A stretch of 64,000 nucleotides of DNA, from the NCBI GenBank assembly GCA_000697055.1, contig JNDT01002184.1, positions 51,433 through 115,432 of the forward strand. Reading direction: 5' to 3'. A program made the position numbers and the translations under genes. Positions 1 to 12,930 of the stretch are shown in pieces (within the stretch, counting starts at the first letter, position 1; the number at the start of each line of letters is the position of its first letter). Origin of the DNA: Saksenaea vasiformis B4078. Its lineage: Eukaryota; Mucoromycota; Mucoromycetes; Mucorales; Saksenaeaceae. Below the pieces are notes generated by a model. It was not told the DNA's origin and did not search any database. It saw nothing but the letters and a program-made list of their open reading frames with translations.

Positions 1-2241
1 TATCAACTGAATCGCTTGGCGAGTTTTGTAAAGAATTCAAGCGACAACTTGGAGCCGAACGCACGAGGCACCTGAAACAATACCATGTTTTTGACTCGGT
101 CATGCAGAACTCTCCCATGGAGAGTTTAGAAATGACACTTTCGCAGACGTTAGACAATTTCTCATGGGAAGTCTCAGAACCAATGACAAAGAACAATGTC
201 TGGCCGATAGAGAATTATGTCTACGCTATGACTACTTGTCCCCAACAACATGGATCGCTAGCTGAAGATCAAGACACGCGAATATGGACCGGCCCAGCAA
301 AGCTCCAGCGCGAATTACGAAGAAAATACCGTGAGAGACGCATTTGTATCAATTGTATTGATGTTTCTGATCTCCATGATCCACCGCCTATGGATAAGCA
401 AGGCTTCAAAGATTTCTTTGCTTATTTTGGTGGACACGTCGTTTCGCAAAAGTTTCTGCTTGCAGACCGCCACCAGATGCCTTTTAGCAGCGTTTTTGGA
501 AGATACTGCCCATCATTCCTTTCCGACGATCTTGCTACTCCTTCTGATAATCCTGCACCTGCCGATCATGATGTACCCATCTGGTTTGGTACCCTCTCCG
601 CTGGTCCCGATCTAAACTCACCCATCTTTACCTGTCCCGTCAGTGCTCATCTGTTTCTGAGGTTTGTCACATTTACCTTCTATTGCAAGTGTCTAACGTC
701 TTGTATATAGCACTAGGAGCATATCTGAAAGCAAAGATGTCTTAAAAAATATTTCCCATATTCATTCCGTAGTAGTACTGCACTATACCCAGATTAATCC
801 CTCATGGTTTGCTGCATCACCTAGCAAGTCAGTACGTGATGCTACCTTTCTATTGCGCTCGACAGAGAAGGAAAAGGCTACGTTTACCTCTTTTCTACAT
901 TTCCTCAAGATACGCCAACTTGTTCTATTATGTCAACTTTCATCATCGATAGCAGCAGACCAAATTTCCAGCCTGGCTCTTCTCGATGTAGCTACACCAG
1001 AGAGCGCGTTGCTTAAGCTTCTACAAACACAGGTGGATATAGATAAGCTACGGCGATCGCGTCCAGGAGCCCCACCCCGCCTAGACCGTCCTGCTACTGG
1101 CGAAATTATCGATTTTTTGCGAATCCCTGTTCTTGATGTAGCTGATGAAGATCTGATCAAACAGGACTGGCGTAACAGCAATAAAGTTTCTGTCTCGAGG
1201 AAGATACAAATTGATCCCCCACAGCATATCCTTGACATATTAGCACAAAGGTAATGACAAGTACGTTTTCGTTTCAGGATACTGAAAACAGAGTAGACGT
1301 TCAAGGAAAGGAACACAGAAACCTGAAACGGGCCACGTAGTGGAAACAGAAACAACGAAGCGCGAAAAACGAAGTGTGGCAAGTGCCGCTAAGCGTCTTT
1401 TCCCATCGGATAGTGGCATTCTAACGGAGGCAAGGAGCGCTACCGCGTCAAAACGACAAAAAACGCTGGGAGAATTGATGAACGAGGAAAAGGCTGCAAA
1501 AGTGACGCGCTCCACATTGGAAGATCTGCCTTTCATGAAACGTATCGTTGATTTCAAGAGCACGCCAACCCCACAGAAAGAAAAGGGTTACATCCAAGCA
1601 AAGATGGATCGTACCAAGGAACTTTATGGCAAGGTCATGGTAAAACCAGTAGGTCCATTTTTCAAGAGTGCCAATAATCAAAGCAGTATGTGTGATAAGA
1701 AAAGAAGTATGATTACTTTGTTGGTTAACGAATGCTTTAGCAACCAAACGACGCAAACCTTTGAGTCCAGTGACAATCGATAGTTTCCTCGAAATGGTTA
1801 CCAAAGAGGTAGGTTTCTTTCTTTTTCTTTTTTTGCTAGCATACTACGGCTACCACCTACGTTGTCATGTAGTGGGGCGCCGGAGGACAAGCAGATTCAT
1901 CCGAGCCAAAGCCAACCAAGGCTGCATCGCCAGAGCCACCAGCAAGCCCGCTATCACCACCACCACAGATCACTCCTATCCTTCCACCGCCGTCGCCGCA
2001 ACCCGTGGAACATATTTCTCCCCCACGACCCAATCCTGCTCGTCTGGCCCATTTAGCAGCTGGAAAACGCGACCTCTTGCCGTTTTTTGAAGCGGCGGTA
2101 TCTACGGAGGAGCCGTTGCCGGCGTTAGTGCCACACCGGTTCGATCGGATATTTGATGAAGAAGATTCTGATTTCAAACCGCTAGTTTTGCGGATACCTA
2201 CAGATCAGGAATTGTATGAAAACAGACATTATTTCGAATAG
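1..2241 (+). CDS. Unrecognised multi-exon protein, 5' end outside the window
   Basis: The reading frame is open from base 3, so the N-terminus may lie upstream; the first ATG in frame is at 111. Five exons fit one frame path: 3-661, 711-1251, 1297-1685, 1741-1808 and 1873-2241, with introns of 45-64 nt. They give about 675 residues. The middle exon is helical and Leu-rich (around ATFTSFLHFLKIRQLVLL). It is followed by a basic Ser/Thr/Lys-rich part (SKRQKTLGELMNEEKAAK), a Pro-rich linker and an acidic C-terminus ending ELYENRHYFE. This looks like a nuclear, largely disordered protein. I cannot name the family. A replication-initiation Sld3/Treslin-type protein crossed my mind from the helical block followed by a disordered tail, but no diagnostic motif supports it. 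The coding call is fairly safe because five exons join in phase; the function is unknown. Confidence 0.6.
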
Positions 2242-3423
2242 ACTACATCATGTTCTACAAAAACCATGTTCGGTGATGTCGCCGAACATTCTTCATTTTC
2301 TATAATCATGTTCTCAGCGCAACTGCATTAAAAAACTGTAATAATAAACACACATTCTCTTTCTTGATCTAGCGCTCACTATGCTGCTGTATTGAGTTGT
2401 TCCCTATCTGCCGTCAGTCCTTTGCATGAAAGTTCTCGACTCTATCGAGGTCCGATTTCCCGCTATTCTTTCCGTTCCTTCGTTTGACTATGAGTAGTAC
2501 TTGCCGTCCGTCGCTAACTCGTCAGTTCTCGCTCATGTCTGTGCGAGATGAATACTATTTTTAGTTTACCATGGGACGACAAAGTGCAATTCAGGAAAGA
2601 AGGACACGAAGGTCTTGTGACTCTAAAATGATGTGATTTTGAACAACCAATTTGTACGTCCATTTAATTTTTTTTTAGCTGATGTTTCTATACTCAGTTA
2701 GCAACTGGTAGGAAATTGTAGCTTATTTTTCGGCATAGGTTTAGCGCCTTGTATGCCACTACCACTTCTGCTACATTACTTTACCAAGATTAAACTACGC
2801 TCCCTAACACAAGACATAGTATATATTATTCACAGGAGCACATCTGCATAGTACCCCAGCCTAGTGGAGTAAGACGTGTGCCACGCAAAATAAAAACCCG
2901 GCACTTCCAAGGAGCCCGACTGGCTACTGTCCCAAATGAACACTAAACTATTTGGCCTGAAAACATACATTTGGCGTTGTGGATCGGACAGTTATTTCCG
3001 CCCTACCCCCATCCCCGCTTACAACTTTGCTATGCTTCGCGGAGGTAACGGAGGCATATAACACTGCTTCATCAAGATCGGAGATCTCTTGATGATAGCG
3101 TCATTGAGAAACACGTATGAGTGACTTCCTAGTCTGCAGGCCAGGTCAGGTCAGGTCAGGTCACTCCCTTTCCTTTTTTTTTTTTTTTACACGGTACATC
3201 TTCATTCTAATAAGGTTGCGTAAGACCAATGGGAACATAACTTGTCAAGCACCACCTCAAAAAGGAGAAGAGGCAAGCATATCCGCCTCGGTTTCCAGAA
3301 CCTTGTTCTAACCTACGTAGGATGAAAACATATTTGTCATCACTCGCTCTGTTTTGTACCTCGTCGCAAAAAAGCTGAGCTAGAGGGCCGTGTTTCGTTT
3401 CAGACATACTCACGCAGTGTCGA

Positions 3424-3461
<38 letters not shown>

Positions 3462-6400
3462 GCATTATATCTTCGTCCAACCGTTTTCAATTTAGGCTGA
3501 TATATAGCGCAGGATATTCCTACGTTAACCACATGATAGAGATGCATCGTAATCTTTAGACAAATCAAAGCCATTATCTCCGGGCGTGCAATTCCCTGAG
3601 ATGCCACGTTGTTACGAAACTAACAAGGGTCAGGGTCTGTGGCGCTTTATCAAATGTAGCTGGTAGCCCACCGATTGGTTTAGACGATGTGTGTGAGTTA
3701 CATACTGACGTGGGAAATGAGAGTAACCGCACTAACTTATTTTCCCTTTTCCCTCCTCACTGGCATGACTATACAAATCTCATCGCTAATTATGTTGATC
3801 TCCTAACATCACTCGTGTTGAAAAATTGGGCATAATTTGAAAGCAGCTATAATACAAAAGGTTTACCTGGTTACTTCATGTCACGAAGCACGAAGTGGAT
3901 GGGATAGTCGAGCAACTTTAAAAAAATATGGCTTGGCGAAGGTTCAAAACAGGTTTGGATCTCGATACGTTGTTGACACAAAAGCGGCCGGTTTGTTTTT
4001 TACATAATACGCTTTGTAAGGATAATCAAAACACGTTACCGCCGGTAACCATGTACGGCAAGGAGAGTATGCAAAAGTAGACACAAACCTACACTCAAAA
4101 AAAAAAAGAAGAGGGTTTGTCTATACTGCATTTGATATCTAGCATGATATCATTCTGAACTTCTATTGCTTTTCTTATCTTTAGGAGCGGATACAAACCT
4201 CAAGTCTCAACTGAATAGCTTTCGCAATACTAGACAAACCTAACTTTCGCAGTTCCGATAGCAGCTTGGTGGAACGTTTGGTGTGTTAGGAATTGTCAAG
4301 CCAACATTTACTGCATCCTACGAAATCGAAAAGTTCTAGAACGCTTAGCCATAAAGCTTTCACTTTTACTCCGCGCTGTCTTGTCAACGAGGCTATGTCG
4401 GTTGGCTTTCCATTCTTAACTTGCACCGTTTTGGTACTCTCCGCAAATGGTTGTTTTACAGTGGAGGTAGCCCCATGTAAGACATTGAAAACTGAAGCAC
4501 AAGAGTTCAGCCCTCTATCACCTCCCATGTGATCACCCCAGCGAATGTAAATGGCGTCTCGACATATCTATAGAGTTGCAGGTTGATTACCTGTTCGTAA
4601 GCTACATAGAAAGGAATGCAACTCTAGGACCGAACGGAAAATACGCAAGTCACTATGTAATGTGGGACATGTGCACCGCTTTTTTTCCAAGAGAATATCA
4701 TTTTCAGACCTTTGTCCGTGCGCTTCGAGAGAATAAGTTTTCTACCTCAAAGTTCGCCGCCTTGACACATTTGAAATATGGATAAACTCCGTGTTTTGCA
4801 ATACATTTGTACCGTAAATTTTCGCCATAGTTCTGCATTCAGTAATCCTCAGCAACAGCTGCATGATTTCGAAGATTTCTCAAAATTGTACTCAACGTAA
4901 GTAGGCACTTCAAATCATGATTTAGAGCGGAAAATGATTTATGCACATAATGAGATGAACACCGTGTATCTCAACATTCCGCTCTCTCATCCGACCTTAC
5001 AAAGGCAGGGAAATAGGACGAAAGCAAATGGAGGTAGTACCAAAAGGAAATAACATAGAGAATAGAAAGAAGCAATGTTTCCACGTGATTTTTAAAATGG
5101 CTCAACCACAAGGACTTGGAAAATACAAGACCAGCTTTCTCGTAGCTTCAGGTTCTTCCTCCATCTCCCTTGGTCAATGCTAACAAGTTCTTCACTGATA
5201 AAATATATCGCGTTAGAATGCATGCTTTGGGCTACAAATATCGTCTCTAGGACCTCACTAGAGAGGGTTGATATACATAGAATCTGGATATGGACTAGAC
5301 GCGGGACTTACTGCTGGGACTATGTTGCTTGTTTTACCATTAATGGTTGCTTTTTGTGTAACTGTACCCATTGGAGCACATCTGAATATCTTTCTTTTTT
5401 CTTCTTACGTTGCATTTCTTCAACGTAGTTGTGAAGCCCACAGATTATGTTTGTCTTATCACTTTAAGTAAAGTTGAATATCTTTGTTTCAATGCATTCT
5501 TCTGCATAATACCTCCGTCATGCTAAACCTGGTTTTATGCACCAGTTACATAGAGTTTTGAAAACATATCCACATCGCTGCTGTGTTTACTACAGCATCG
5601 GAATTGCAAAAAAAAAAAAGAACAATTTATCATCAACATGCTGAATATTAGCACAATGACCAAAACAAGGAACTGCTTACAAAGTAAGAATGATGCTAAT
5701 TGTCTTGTAGTGTGTCATTTCCTACGAGTGACTCTTTCCAGCCTAATCTATACCAATTATGCATTTAGAATACCCGGGTTTTACCTTTACGCATAGTTTT
5801 TGCACTACCTATCACGTTCTGTTCCGTTGTTGTAAAGATATAGGCTCCGTTAAAAAAAAAAAGACGATTCCCGCCTCCCGCCGGTAATCACTTTTTTTCC
5901 GGACACGAAGGAATTGTAAAATCATGCATGAAATGCGCTTACAAACGGTTATCTTTTATTCGATAAGGTAGACATTGTAAACAGGCATAAAGATAACACA
6001 GTTCCAACCAACTCTTCCACCTTTTCCCTTATGTGTATAAATATTATGCTTCTGTAAATAATACAGGTATAATAAACAATCTTCTATGGCTGACAGCTTT
6101 GTAAGCCCTTTATTTTAAGAAATGTCGGAGACAAACACTGATTATCTCTAGGTACGTTTGTGTTCGTCGTTGCAAGGTTCTACAGTACTAGAAATTTTTT
6201 TTATCTGAGTAGAAAGAAGGTTTGATGTCGAATATCTGATCGATCTATTTTAATTGGCCAAACACTGATCCAAGATGCGTTCTCTCCTAATGTACCTGTG
6301 TAAAGCGCTGCTTGTGTTACCGGCCTGGGGACTTCGAGCCAGAAGGTAGCAAGCTCTATGCAGGAACATTTGCAATGGGTACAAATCGGTGTAAACGACC

Positions 6401-8020
6401 CGTTTAAATGGAAAGATCGGTAATGGATATGACAAGTTGTCATTAAAGAGAAGATCCTGATCGTTTCTGGCATTCTGACACTTTACTAATTTTAGACGCC
6501 CTAATGACTGGCCTACCATTGTTTCTGCGACAATATACAACCATCAATGCGTTTTCTACATAGAAGAGGAAGAAAAAAAAGGTGCACTATTCGAGACCAC
6601 GGGTTCATCGGAGTTCTATCCTACCGAGAGTGAGAAGACCTGCCAATGATATGGTACTGAATGTACACATCCTTCGTCTTCAGAAAAAAACAACAGCACA
6701 CTATTTGAGCGTCTAAGTTGGGTCAGCATACAAACCCATGAATTATCTCCGAGATTGGGCGTTTAGTAGGCACATGATGCCGGTACGGTGGATTCAGGAT
6801 GAGAGGGGTTAGAGGCATTAATCTTATTCATGAAACTCCACGACGGTGCATCTGTTTTGTTTTTTTTTTCTAGGTACCATATCGATTATGCGGGATGGTG
6901 GCACTAACGTTGCACGACAGGCGGGAGACATTTGTTGCGGGGCGTAAGTGAACCTTGGTTTTTCAGGTCATCTCCGCATCCTTCTGCCGACCACATTGTC
7001 GTACTGCAGCCTTTTGTCACTGCAGCATGAAGCCTTTCTGAGAACAATAGGGCAAGTATACCAGCATTAAGGTATGTCATGTCCAACACCGGTTGTTTAA
7101 ATTTGACAATGGTAGGCTATCTAAGGGGATAAATGACAGCATTCTTCTGTCTTGCCTTTTTTGCATCGTTATGTCGTTCTTTAAGCTATCTTATCACCAT
7201 GACACGCAGTCTGCCAAATCAACAAGGAGTAACATCCATGCGCAAACCTTGTTGTCGGGTTTTGACAAACTAGGCAATGCAATGAATGAATGGTTGTCAT
7301 GGTAAACATGTTAAGCAATCATTGCTGTACACATGCCTCATGTAGGCAGAAGTCATTACAAAAACAAAAAAGAGGGAGGCGGGTAGATTTTGTTCAGGGT
7401 GAACAAAGCAAAGTCAGATGACAGCTCTGCGGGGGAGGTTGCTCAAAGGACATGGCCAACATACTGCCACCTCACCGTCGCATTGATTCAAGCAGAAAAG
7501 GACCAATCACAAATATTCCAACTCCCTTTTGTCTTCCTGTACGCAATAAGAAGACTACAGTTCACATACCATGACACGGGAGGGGCACAGCAAAGTTTGT
7601 ATGCAGTGGGGAGACGTACTGCAGCATTACGTGTTTAGATGTGTCGACGAATAAAGGTATTTCCGTCCGTTTTCAAGCTTATCAACCGCATGGTTCGACA
7701 GCATATCGCTTCTGTGTTTATCGCTCGCGTTTCCAGCTCCTGCATTTTCGATGAAAGATAAAAAAAGTGAGATTTATTCCTTCCTGAGGTATTATAGACA
7801 GAATATGAGGGAAAAAATGGGGCATAGGTGAGATGTAAGAAAAAAAAGTGCTGTAAAAATAAAAACAAACAAAACAAAGCAAAGAATCTGTAGATTTTTG
7901 GGTATGAGCGCGCTTATTAAGGAGTTGAGAGAGAAGAGAAGTGGAAGAAGAAGAAAAAAAATTGATCATACACGTATTTACAAGTTAATAAGAAAGGAAA
8001 AAAGGGGGAAAAGGGGTATA
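2242..8020. other. Gene-poor stretch, no supported gene
   Basis: About 5.8 kb between the 5' gene and the Ser-rich gene. Only short open frames (60-96 codons) are present, often open on both strands over the same bases, with no start, codon pattern or splice chain that I can support. It contains an AAT microsatellite, a short GGTCA tandem run at about 3141-3163 and many poly-A/T tracts. Because this genome contains genes cut into 15-50 nt exons (see the Par14 gene), an intron-dense gene could be hidden here. Confidence 0.5.
3424..3461. repeat. (AAT)n microsatellite
   Basis: About 12-13 uninterrupted AAT/TAA trinucleotides. It is a simple sequence repeat with no coding role visible. Confidence 0.95.
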
Positions 8021-8716
8021 TCAAAAAAGAAAACCTGTCAATTTCTTGAACGATCGAGCAAACCGGTTGCGTGATGATGATGAGGAGGATTTTTTTTGCA
8101 TGTCACCAGCACGAACAAAGGTGGTTAATCTCTTCTTTAAAGATCGATTGTTATCCGAAGCGGGTTGAATTAAGTTATCATCTGCTAGTTCAAGTTCAAG
8201 TGAATTATCCCATAATGTAGGCTTAGATTGCTGCTCTTGTGTTTTTTCTTCTTGTTGTTGTTCTTGTGCACATGGTGATGACGGGATAACGACGACACGT
8301 TGATTAAATGACACGCGTCTGTCAAGTTGCTCGTCTTTATTCGAATGAAGTTCGTAACCTGAGGTACTATGCCGTTGTGGTTGTTGCCTGATCAGTGAGC
8401 CTGCTGACGCTGAGCGTTGTGGTAAATGCGACACCGGTCGTTGTTGTGTACGTAATGAGTTTGAATATGCTAGACCACGCTCGGATGCTGGAGGAGATTG
8501 ATATCGGTAATGCTGTGCGGAGGAATAGTAGTAATACGGACAATGCGCCTTTGTGGAAGGCGACGGAATCGAATTGGTGGTGGAACAACTCGAAACAGAA
8601 GAGGATAACGACGGTAGTGTTCTATGACGACTACTTGTATTGCTCGTTTTTCGTTGATGCACATACGACGACGACGAAGAAGAAGGATGTTGATAGTGTT
8701 TAGAAGTAAACGACAT
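8021..8716 (-). CDS. Ser/Gln-rich low-complexity protein
   Basis: Single exon, 231 residues from the ATG at 8716 (MSFTSKHYQHPSS). The frame stays open further upstream with hydrophobic Phe/Leu-rich codons, but the downstream ATG begins the compositionally uniform part. The protein is Ser-, Gln-, Tyr- and Arg-rich, with poly-Ser and Gln/Glu runs, and looks disordered. A short ordered motif, RRVSFNQRVVVIPSS at about residues 136-150, resembles the VxF...V short linear motif seen in many fungal signalling proteins. The basic C-terminus (RNRFARSFKKLTGFLF) could contact membrane or RNA. No catalytic domain is visible. The family is unrecognised and probably restricted to related fungi. Isolated, with no clear neighbour relationship. 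Confidence 0.6.
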   Translation of the reverse strand: MSFTSKHYQHPSSSSSSYVHQRKTSNTSSRHRTLPSLSSSVSSCSTTNSIPSPSTKAHCPYYYYSSAQHYRYQSPPASERGLAYSNSLRTQQRPVSHLPQRSASAGSLIRQQPQRHSTSGYELHSNKDEQLDRRVSFNQRVVVIPSSPCAQEQQQEEKTQEQQSKPTLWDNSLELELADDNLIQPASDNNRSLKKRLTTFVRAGDMQKKSSSSSSRNRFARSFKKLTGFLF

Positions 8717-11093
8717 CGAATTAGAAGAGTGCAAGAAGGGCAAAGGGGTGGACTGAGCAGAAAACTTTAAAAAGAGCCAAAAAAAAAAGGGAAACTTCAG
8801 AAAGAAGGGGAGATGTGACACTGTTCTGATAAAGTCACTCCACTTGAACCCAACTTCGAGATACAACAAGAAAAGCACGCGAGGTCTATTTAACCGGAAA
8901 TATAAAATACATAAAAAAAAGATTCTCGCTCCACAGTCTTTTTCATATAATAATCAATGGCTCGTTCAGTGATGCATTGAAAAGGAAACATTTCCACGTG
9001 TGTACTGCCACAGAACTTTTACCACAAGCTAATTTCCTTTTTCTTCCTTTATCACTTGCGCGACGTTAAGGCTTTTTCAGTTCCCGATTAACATCACAAT
9101 CTTTTTTCTTTCTGGAACTTACCCTTCTATCTTTTCTTAACTTACTAATTGTTTACTCTTGGCAGGAGTCAATGAATAACAGGAGGCATAAGGTAAGGAG
9201 CTCTTTTTTAACGATGCTATGCAAAAAAGATACGTATGCGTATGTATGGAGATTGAATTCGGAGAAATACGCAAAAGAACAAAAACCTCATGGTTTCGCA
9301 GCCCGAGAAGCAGCCACATGGCGAAATGCTGTACACAACAGAAATTTGGGTCTCCACATGTAACCCACCACTTTACAGTGTTCGGCGTTTCATTTCTAAG
9401 CATAGATTTGAGATGCTGTTTTGTGAAACTTGACTGAGTGTGTGCTGTATATATGCAGCTTTGACACTTCTTCCGCCTTTCCCAAAGCGCACAGCGTGAC
9501 GTAGTCGAGATCTTTGTTATTGGTCGTCCATGCTGACCTTGCATTATTTACTACGACCAAAGAGATTGACATTCGGCTCACCACTAATCATCGTCATGGA
9601 GACCCAAGAGCACCATGCACAAAGCGCATCTCGATATTGTTTGCCATAGACCATATGTTTCTGAGCGCTAAAAACTGACTGTGCCATAAGCGGAAAATGT
9701 TCTCCTTTGACTATGTACATTAATGATAAGACTCTTTTGACTAGACGAAGGCATCTTGATAGTTACTCGTGATCAACCACTAGCAACTAAAGGTAATATC
9801 TTTCTGTTAACGCACACACAGATAATACGAGAAGGGAGTCCACCATGGGAATAATTAAGCGTTACTATTGATCTGATGAAGAAGCATACACATTCATGTT
9901 AATTGATCTTCTATCAGCTGCTAGAACGCGTCTTTTCATAGTTCGTTTTGCTGCATGGTGATACCGTCAACAGCTGGTTGACTACATTTTACTCTTGATG
10001 TTTTTACAGTAAATGAAACTGCTATCAACCTCCCGTTAACTTTAATGGTCGTGTTCCCTGTCTAGGGTCGGATTCACGAGACCTCTATAAGCCATACTTC
10101 CAGTTCATAGCAGGCATTGGAAAGAGGAATTTGACGAACTTGGTAGGAAATGTCTGTGCATAACTTAAAATTCAATCTTGCCTACATGTACTTGAACGTT
10201 AGGCAACTCAATTGCTTAGCAATTGATAGATCAAGCAACATAGAAACACTCCTTACATGCGTTATTTCGATGCTCCTTGTAGTCTATGTTTGTTGTAACG
10301 ACTCGACTTTACTGCATAGGTTTATTTATTTTTTTCTGCCGTGATCACGAATAGTTCGGGCAGTATCTCGTCCAATGGAAGTTCTCTCTTCAACTTTCCT
10401 TTATTTCGTGCCATTCATTTGAATAACTGCACATGGAATCCGTTATATGCAATGGCGACCATTAGGAATACATGTCGTCGACAGAAACGGAGCTCCTATG
10501 AAGGAAACAAAGAGATTTGGGAGTAGTATCAAAACGAGCAATATTGCGGATGCTCTGTTCAATAGAATGCTTCGAAAGGTCGGTTAGTTAGAGACATGAC
10601 GTCTACCAAAACAGCGTGCTTGACTACAGGAGTACTTAATTTCCTACGTCCTGAGCCGAATTTACGGGTTTCCTTTTTGCTTTGGTGACAGGTTGCTCTT
10701 TTTTTTCTTGTTTCTCCTTTTTTTTTTTTTGCGGACCCACCAACCACTACGAAAGATTGCATATTACTGGATGACGCTAAATGACCGTGCACGAGCACAA
10801 AAGGTATTTGTGTAGACGGCCGGTGTTATCTTAGTAATCATCCAATATCATTAAATAAAGATCTTCAGACCCATCTATTTACACACACACAGCCACGTTT
10901 CGTATTTTTCTCGATTAGGTATGTTCCATACACGCTAAACGGCTTGCTGGCACTTCCGCTCACAATTAAAGAAAAAAAAATTGCATGATCGGTGTTCTAA
11001 TGATTTCCTTATTCAAAACACTTTAAAAATGACACTTGTCCTTATTTGGCTGAGTCATCAAGAAAAATGACCTGGTCTCTCATAGGTAACCTT
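8717..11093. other. Intergenic, no supported gene
   Basis: AT-rich sequence with only short, mutually overlapping open frames. The best candidate is 80 codons on the minus strand at 10559-10798 (Lys/Arg-rich), which lacks any supporting signal. No tRNA-like box pair seen. Confidence 0.45.
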
Positions 11094-11987
11094 TTACTTG
11101 CGATCCTCCTATATCCCACGATTAAAAATGGTTTGGTGGGAACATGTTTCCTAACTTACCACCATAATAATATGATAACCAAAGTTGGATTTAACCTAGC
11201 AAAAGATTGATTGATTAATTACAAGTCCTATTTCCCAGTTCAGCATTTTACCGGTGGGTCCGTGAACACGGGTTTGTCTAAATTGTCAACATGAGATAAT
11301 TTTTTTCCCAATAAATGATTTTCCTTACCACAGGTACTTGGTGGCAGCGCGAATGCTTCATGTAGTAAGTTAGATGAATGATACAGCCCACGTGCGTTTC
11401 TGGTGTTACCTGCATCCTGAAATACGCCGACCATCGATCCTCTTACCATCCAACCAAGTGATCCTGATCGACCACGTTAAAACCTTGGACACCAAGTTTT
11501 CATCTATATTTGTTTACCTCCGGCTTTCGCTTTATCTTCACTGTACATTTCGGCAACCTAGGAAAAAAAATTGCATGTTACCAAAAAGTAACAATCTTGC
11601 CAAATTAATGATCAAGTTACCTTATCAAAACGCATGTTGTCTTCTTTCAACTTCGCCATCGCTTCCATAACCTAGGGGTGTCCCGGGTAAAATAACATCA
11701 TGACATACAGCCTCAGAAGGCCGCCTCTACATACCTTGCCGTGCTTTTCACATAGAATATGACGAACCTAAAATATTTACCCGGAATAGTCAGCCATAAA
11801 CGAAGTGGCCAGTTATTTTTTACCTTGATGCTGTTTGCGGATTTGAGCTTGCCACCTTTCTTGTCATCGCCTAGCGAACATCCACGCGTCAGCAATAGAC
11901 ATTTGCAATTGAATCCTGATGCGTTAATAACTTACCCGATGAGGCGGCTTTTGCCTTTTGACCAGCAGCCTGCTTTCCTTTAGCCAT
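11094..11987 (-). CDS. PIN4: Parvulin-type peptidyl-prolyl isomerase, Par14/PIN4 family
   Basis: Peptidyl-prolyl cis/trans isomerase of the parvulin fold; family members act in ribosome biogenesis and chromatin. Ten exons join in phase: 11936-11987, 11824-11870, 11735-11767, 11621-11671, 11518-11557, 11410-11463, 11329-11355, 11252-11277, 11160-11195 and 11094-11108. They give 126 residues; human Par14 has about 131. Family landmarks appear in order: a basic N-tail ([13 protein letters not shown]), [70 protein letters not shown] and a terminal MVEDRK. Every intron has GT-AG ends and length about 50-65 nt. No exon is longer than 54 nt, so ordinary ORF calling cannot see this gene. There is no WW domain, which separates it from Pin1/Ess1. 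The identification is strong because the joined peptide follows the family end to end. Confidence 0.93.
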
Positions 11988-12182
11988 GAGAAATGATCAA
12001 ACGCGTTGGGAGGACGCCCGTATACAACAGCCAACTTCGAAATTTTAAACCTCGATGTTTCAACCAATCTCATTGGCTAGTTCTGTAAACAGTCGAAAAT
12101 CAATATGCGTCAAGTTCCCCAACTCATCATCGTACTTCTTCTCGTTAGCTTGCGCAGTAAGGATTTTAAAAACTCATTTGTA

Positions 12183-12930
12183 TCAAAGAATTAGGCTAAA
12201 TGGGACACTTTCAGTTGTGCCTGGCTTATAAGAAGCGTCTGTGACGCTGCAAATCGTACTCTGTTCCCAACCAACTGGAAAAGTACCCGCAGAATTTGAA
12301 CTTTGTTGATACGAAACCAGAGCATTCCCATCTTGCTCTAAAGCGTCAGTATCCTCTTCCTCTTCTTTTTTCCGAATGGTGATACAGATAACGGATTGAA
12401 TGTGCAAGGTAATTTAACCACGTTGCACCTGTACTCATCAGCCAGAAGATCTACGCTGGATATTGCCGTTCTCCTCAATGTTGATGATGTTTGGCACAAC
12501 TTACTAAATACGAAATAGAAATTCAGAACAGACAGTCAATGGACGCTTGTCTGTACCTTAATTTTTTGAAATAATCGGACTTGGATTGACGTTGATTACA
12601 TGATTCGACAGTCTACTACTAAATTCACATGAAGATCTGGCAAAGGGATAGACTTACACCTGAAATAGAAAGTAGAGCATACATGTATGGGAAGGCCCAA
12701 CTAGTCGCAGATTCATCCTCGTAGTTGAGCTCGGAGCAACCTCTGGAGCACGTTGTCTTTCATGATCTTGGGCAATAGCAAATTCAATGTCAGCAACCGC
12801 ACTGCGAGCCCAATTTGCGAGGCTTGGAAGCCCGTATGTTTAGTCAACCGGTTGGGCCTTCTGCAAAGCGGAACCATATCATGTTCCATACCGTCACTAC
12901 CAGAGCGGATGCAGCCCTATAAGCTAATCA
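12183..12930 (-). CDS. Unresolved multi-exon coding segment
   Basis: Several short minus-strand blocks look coding but I could not chain them uniquely. The C-terminal block (12183 to about 12360) is an acidic run followed by DALEQDGNALVSYQQSSN, ending in VPFSLIL and a stop. Upstream candidates are a block near 12575 (ESCNQRQSKSDYFKKLR, flanked by TAG and GTACAG), one near 12470 (NIINIEENGNIQR) and one near 12700 (YEDESATSWAFPYMYALLS). The block boundaries carry plausible GT/AG ends. This is consistent with another intron-rich gene like the adjacent Par14 gene. Boundaries, number of exons and function are all uncertain, and some blocks may be chance. Confidence 0.3.

Noticed and set aside
4286..4532. 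80-codon frames open on both strands
   Set aside because: Both strands are equally open, with no start context, splice chain or motif; probably chance.
5177..5471. Two overlapping frames, one with a hydrophobic stretch that could be a membrane helix
   Set aside because: No ATG or neighbouring exon fits, and the hydrophobic run alone is weak evidence.
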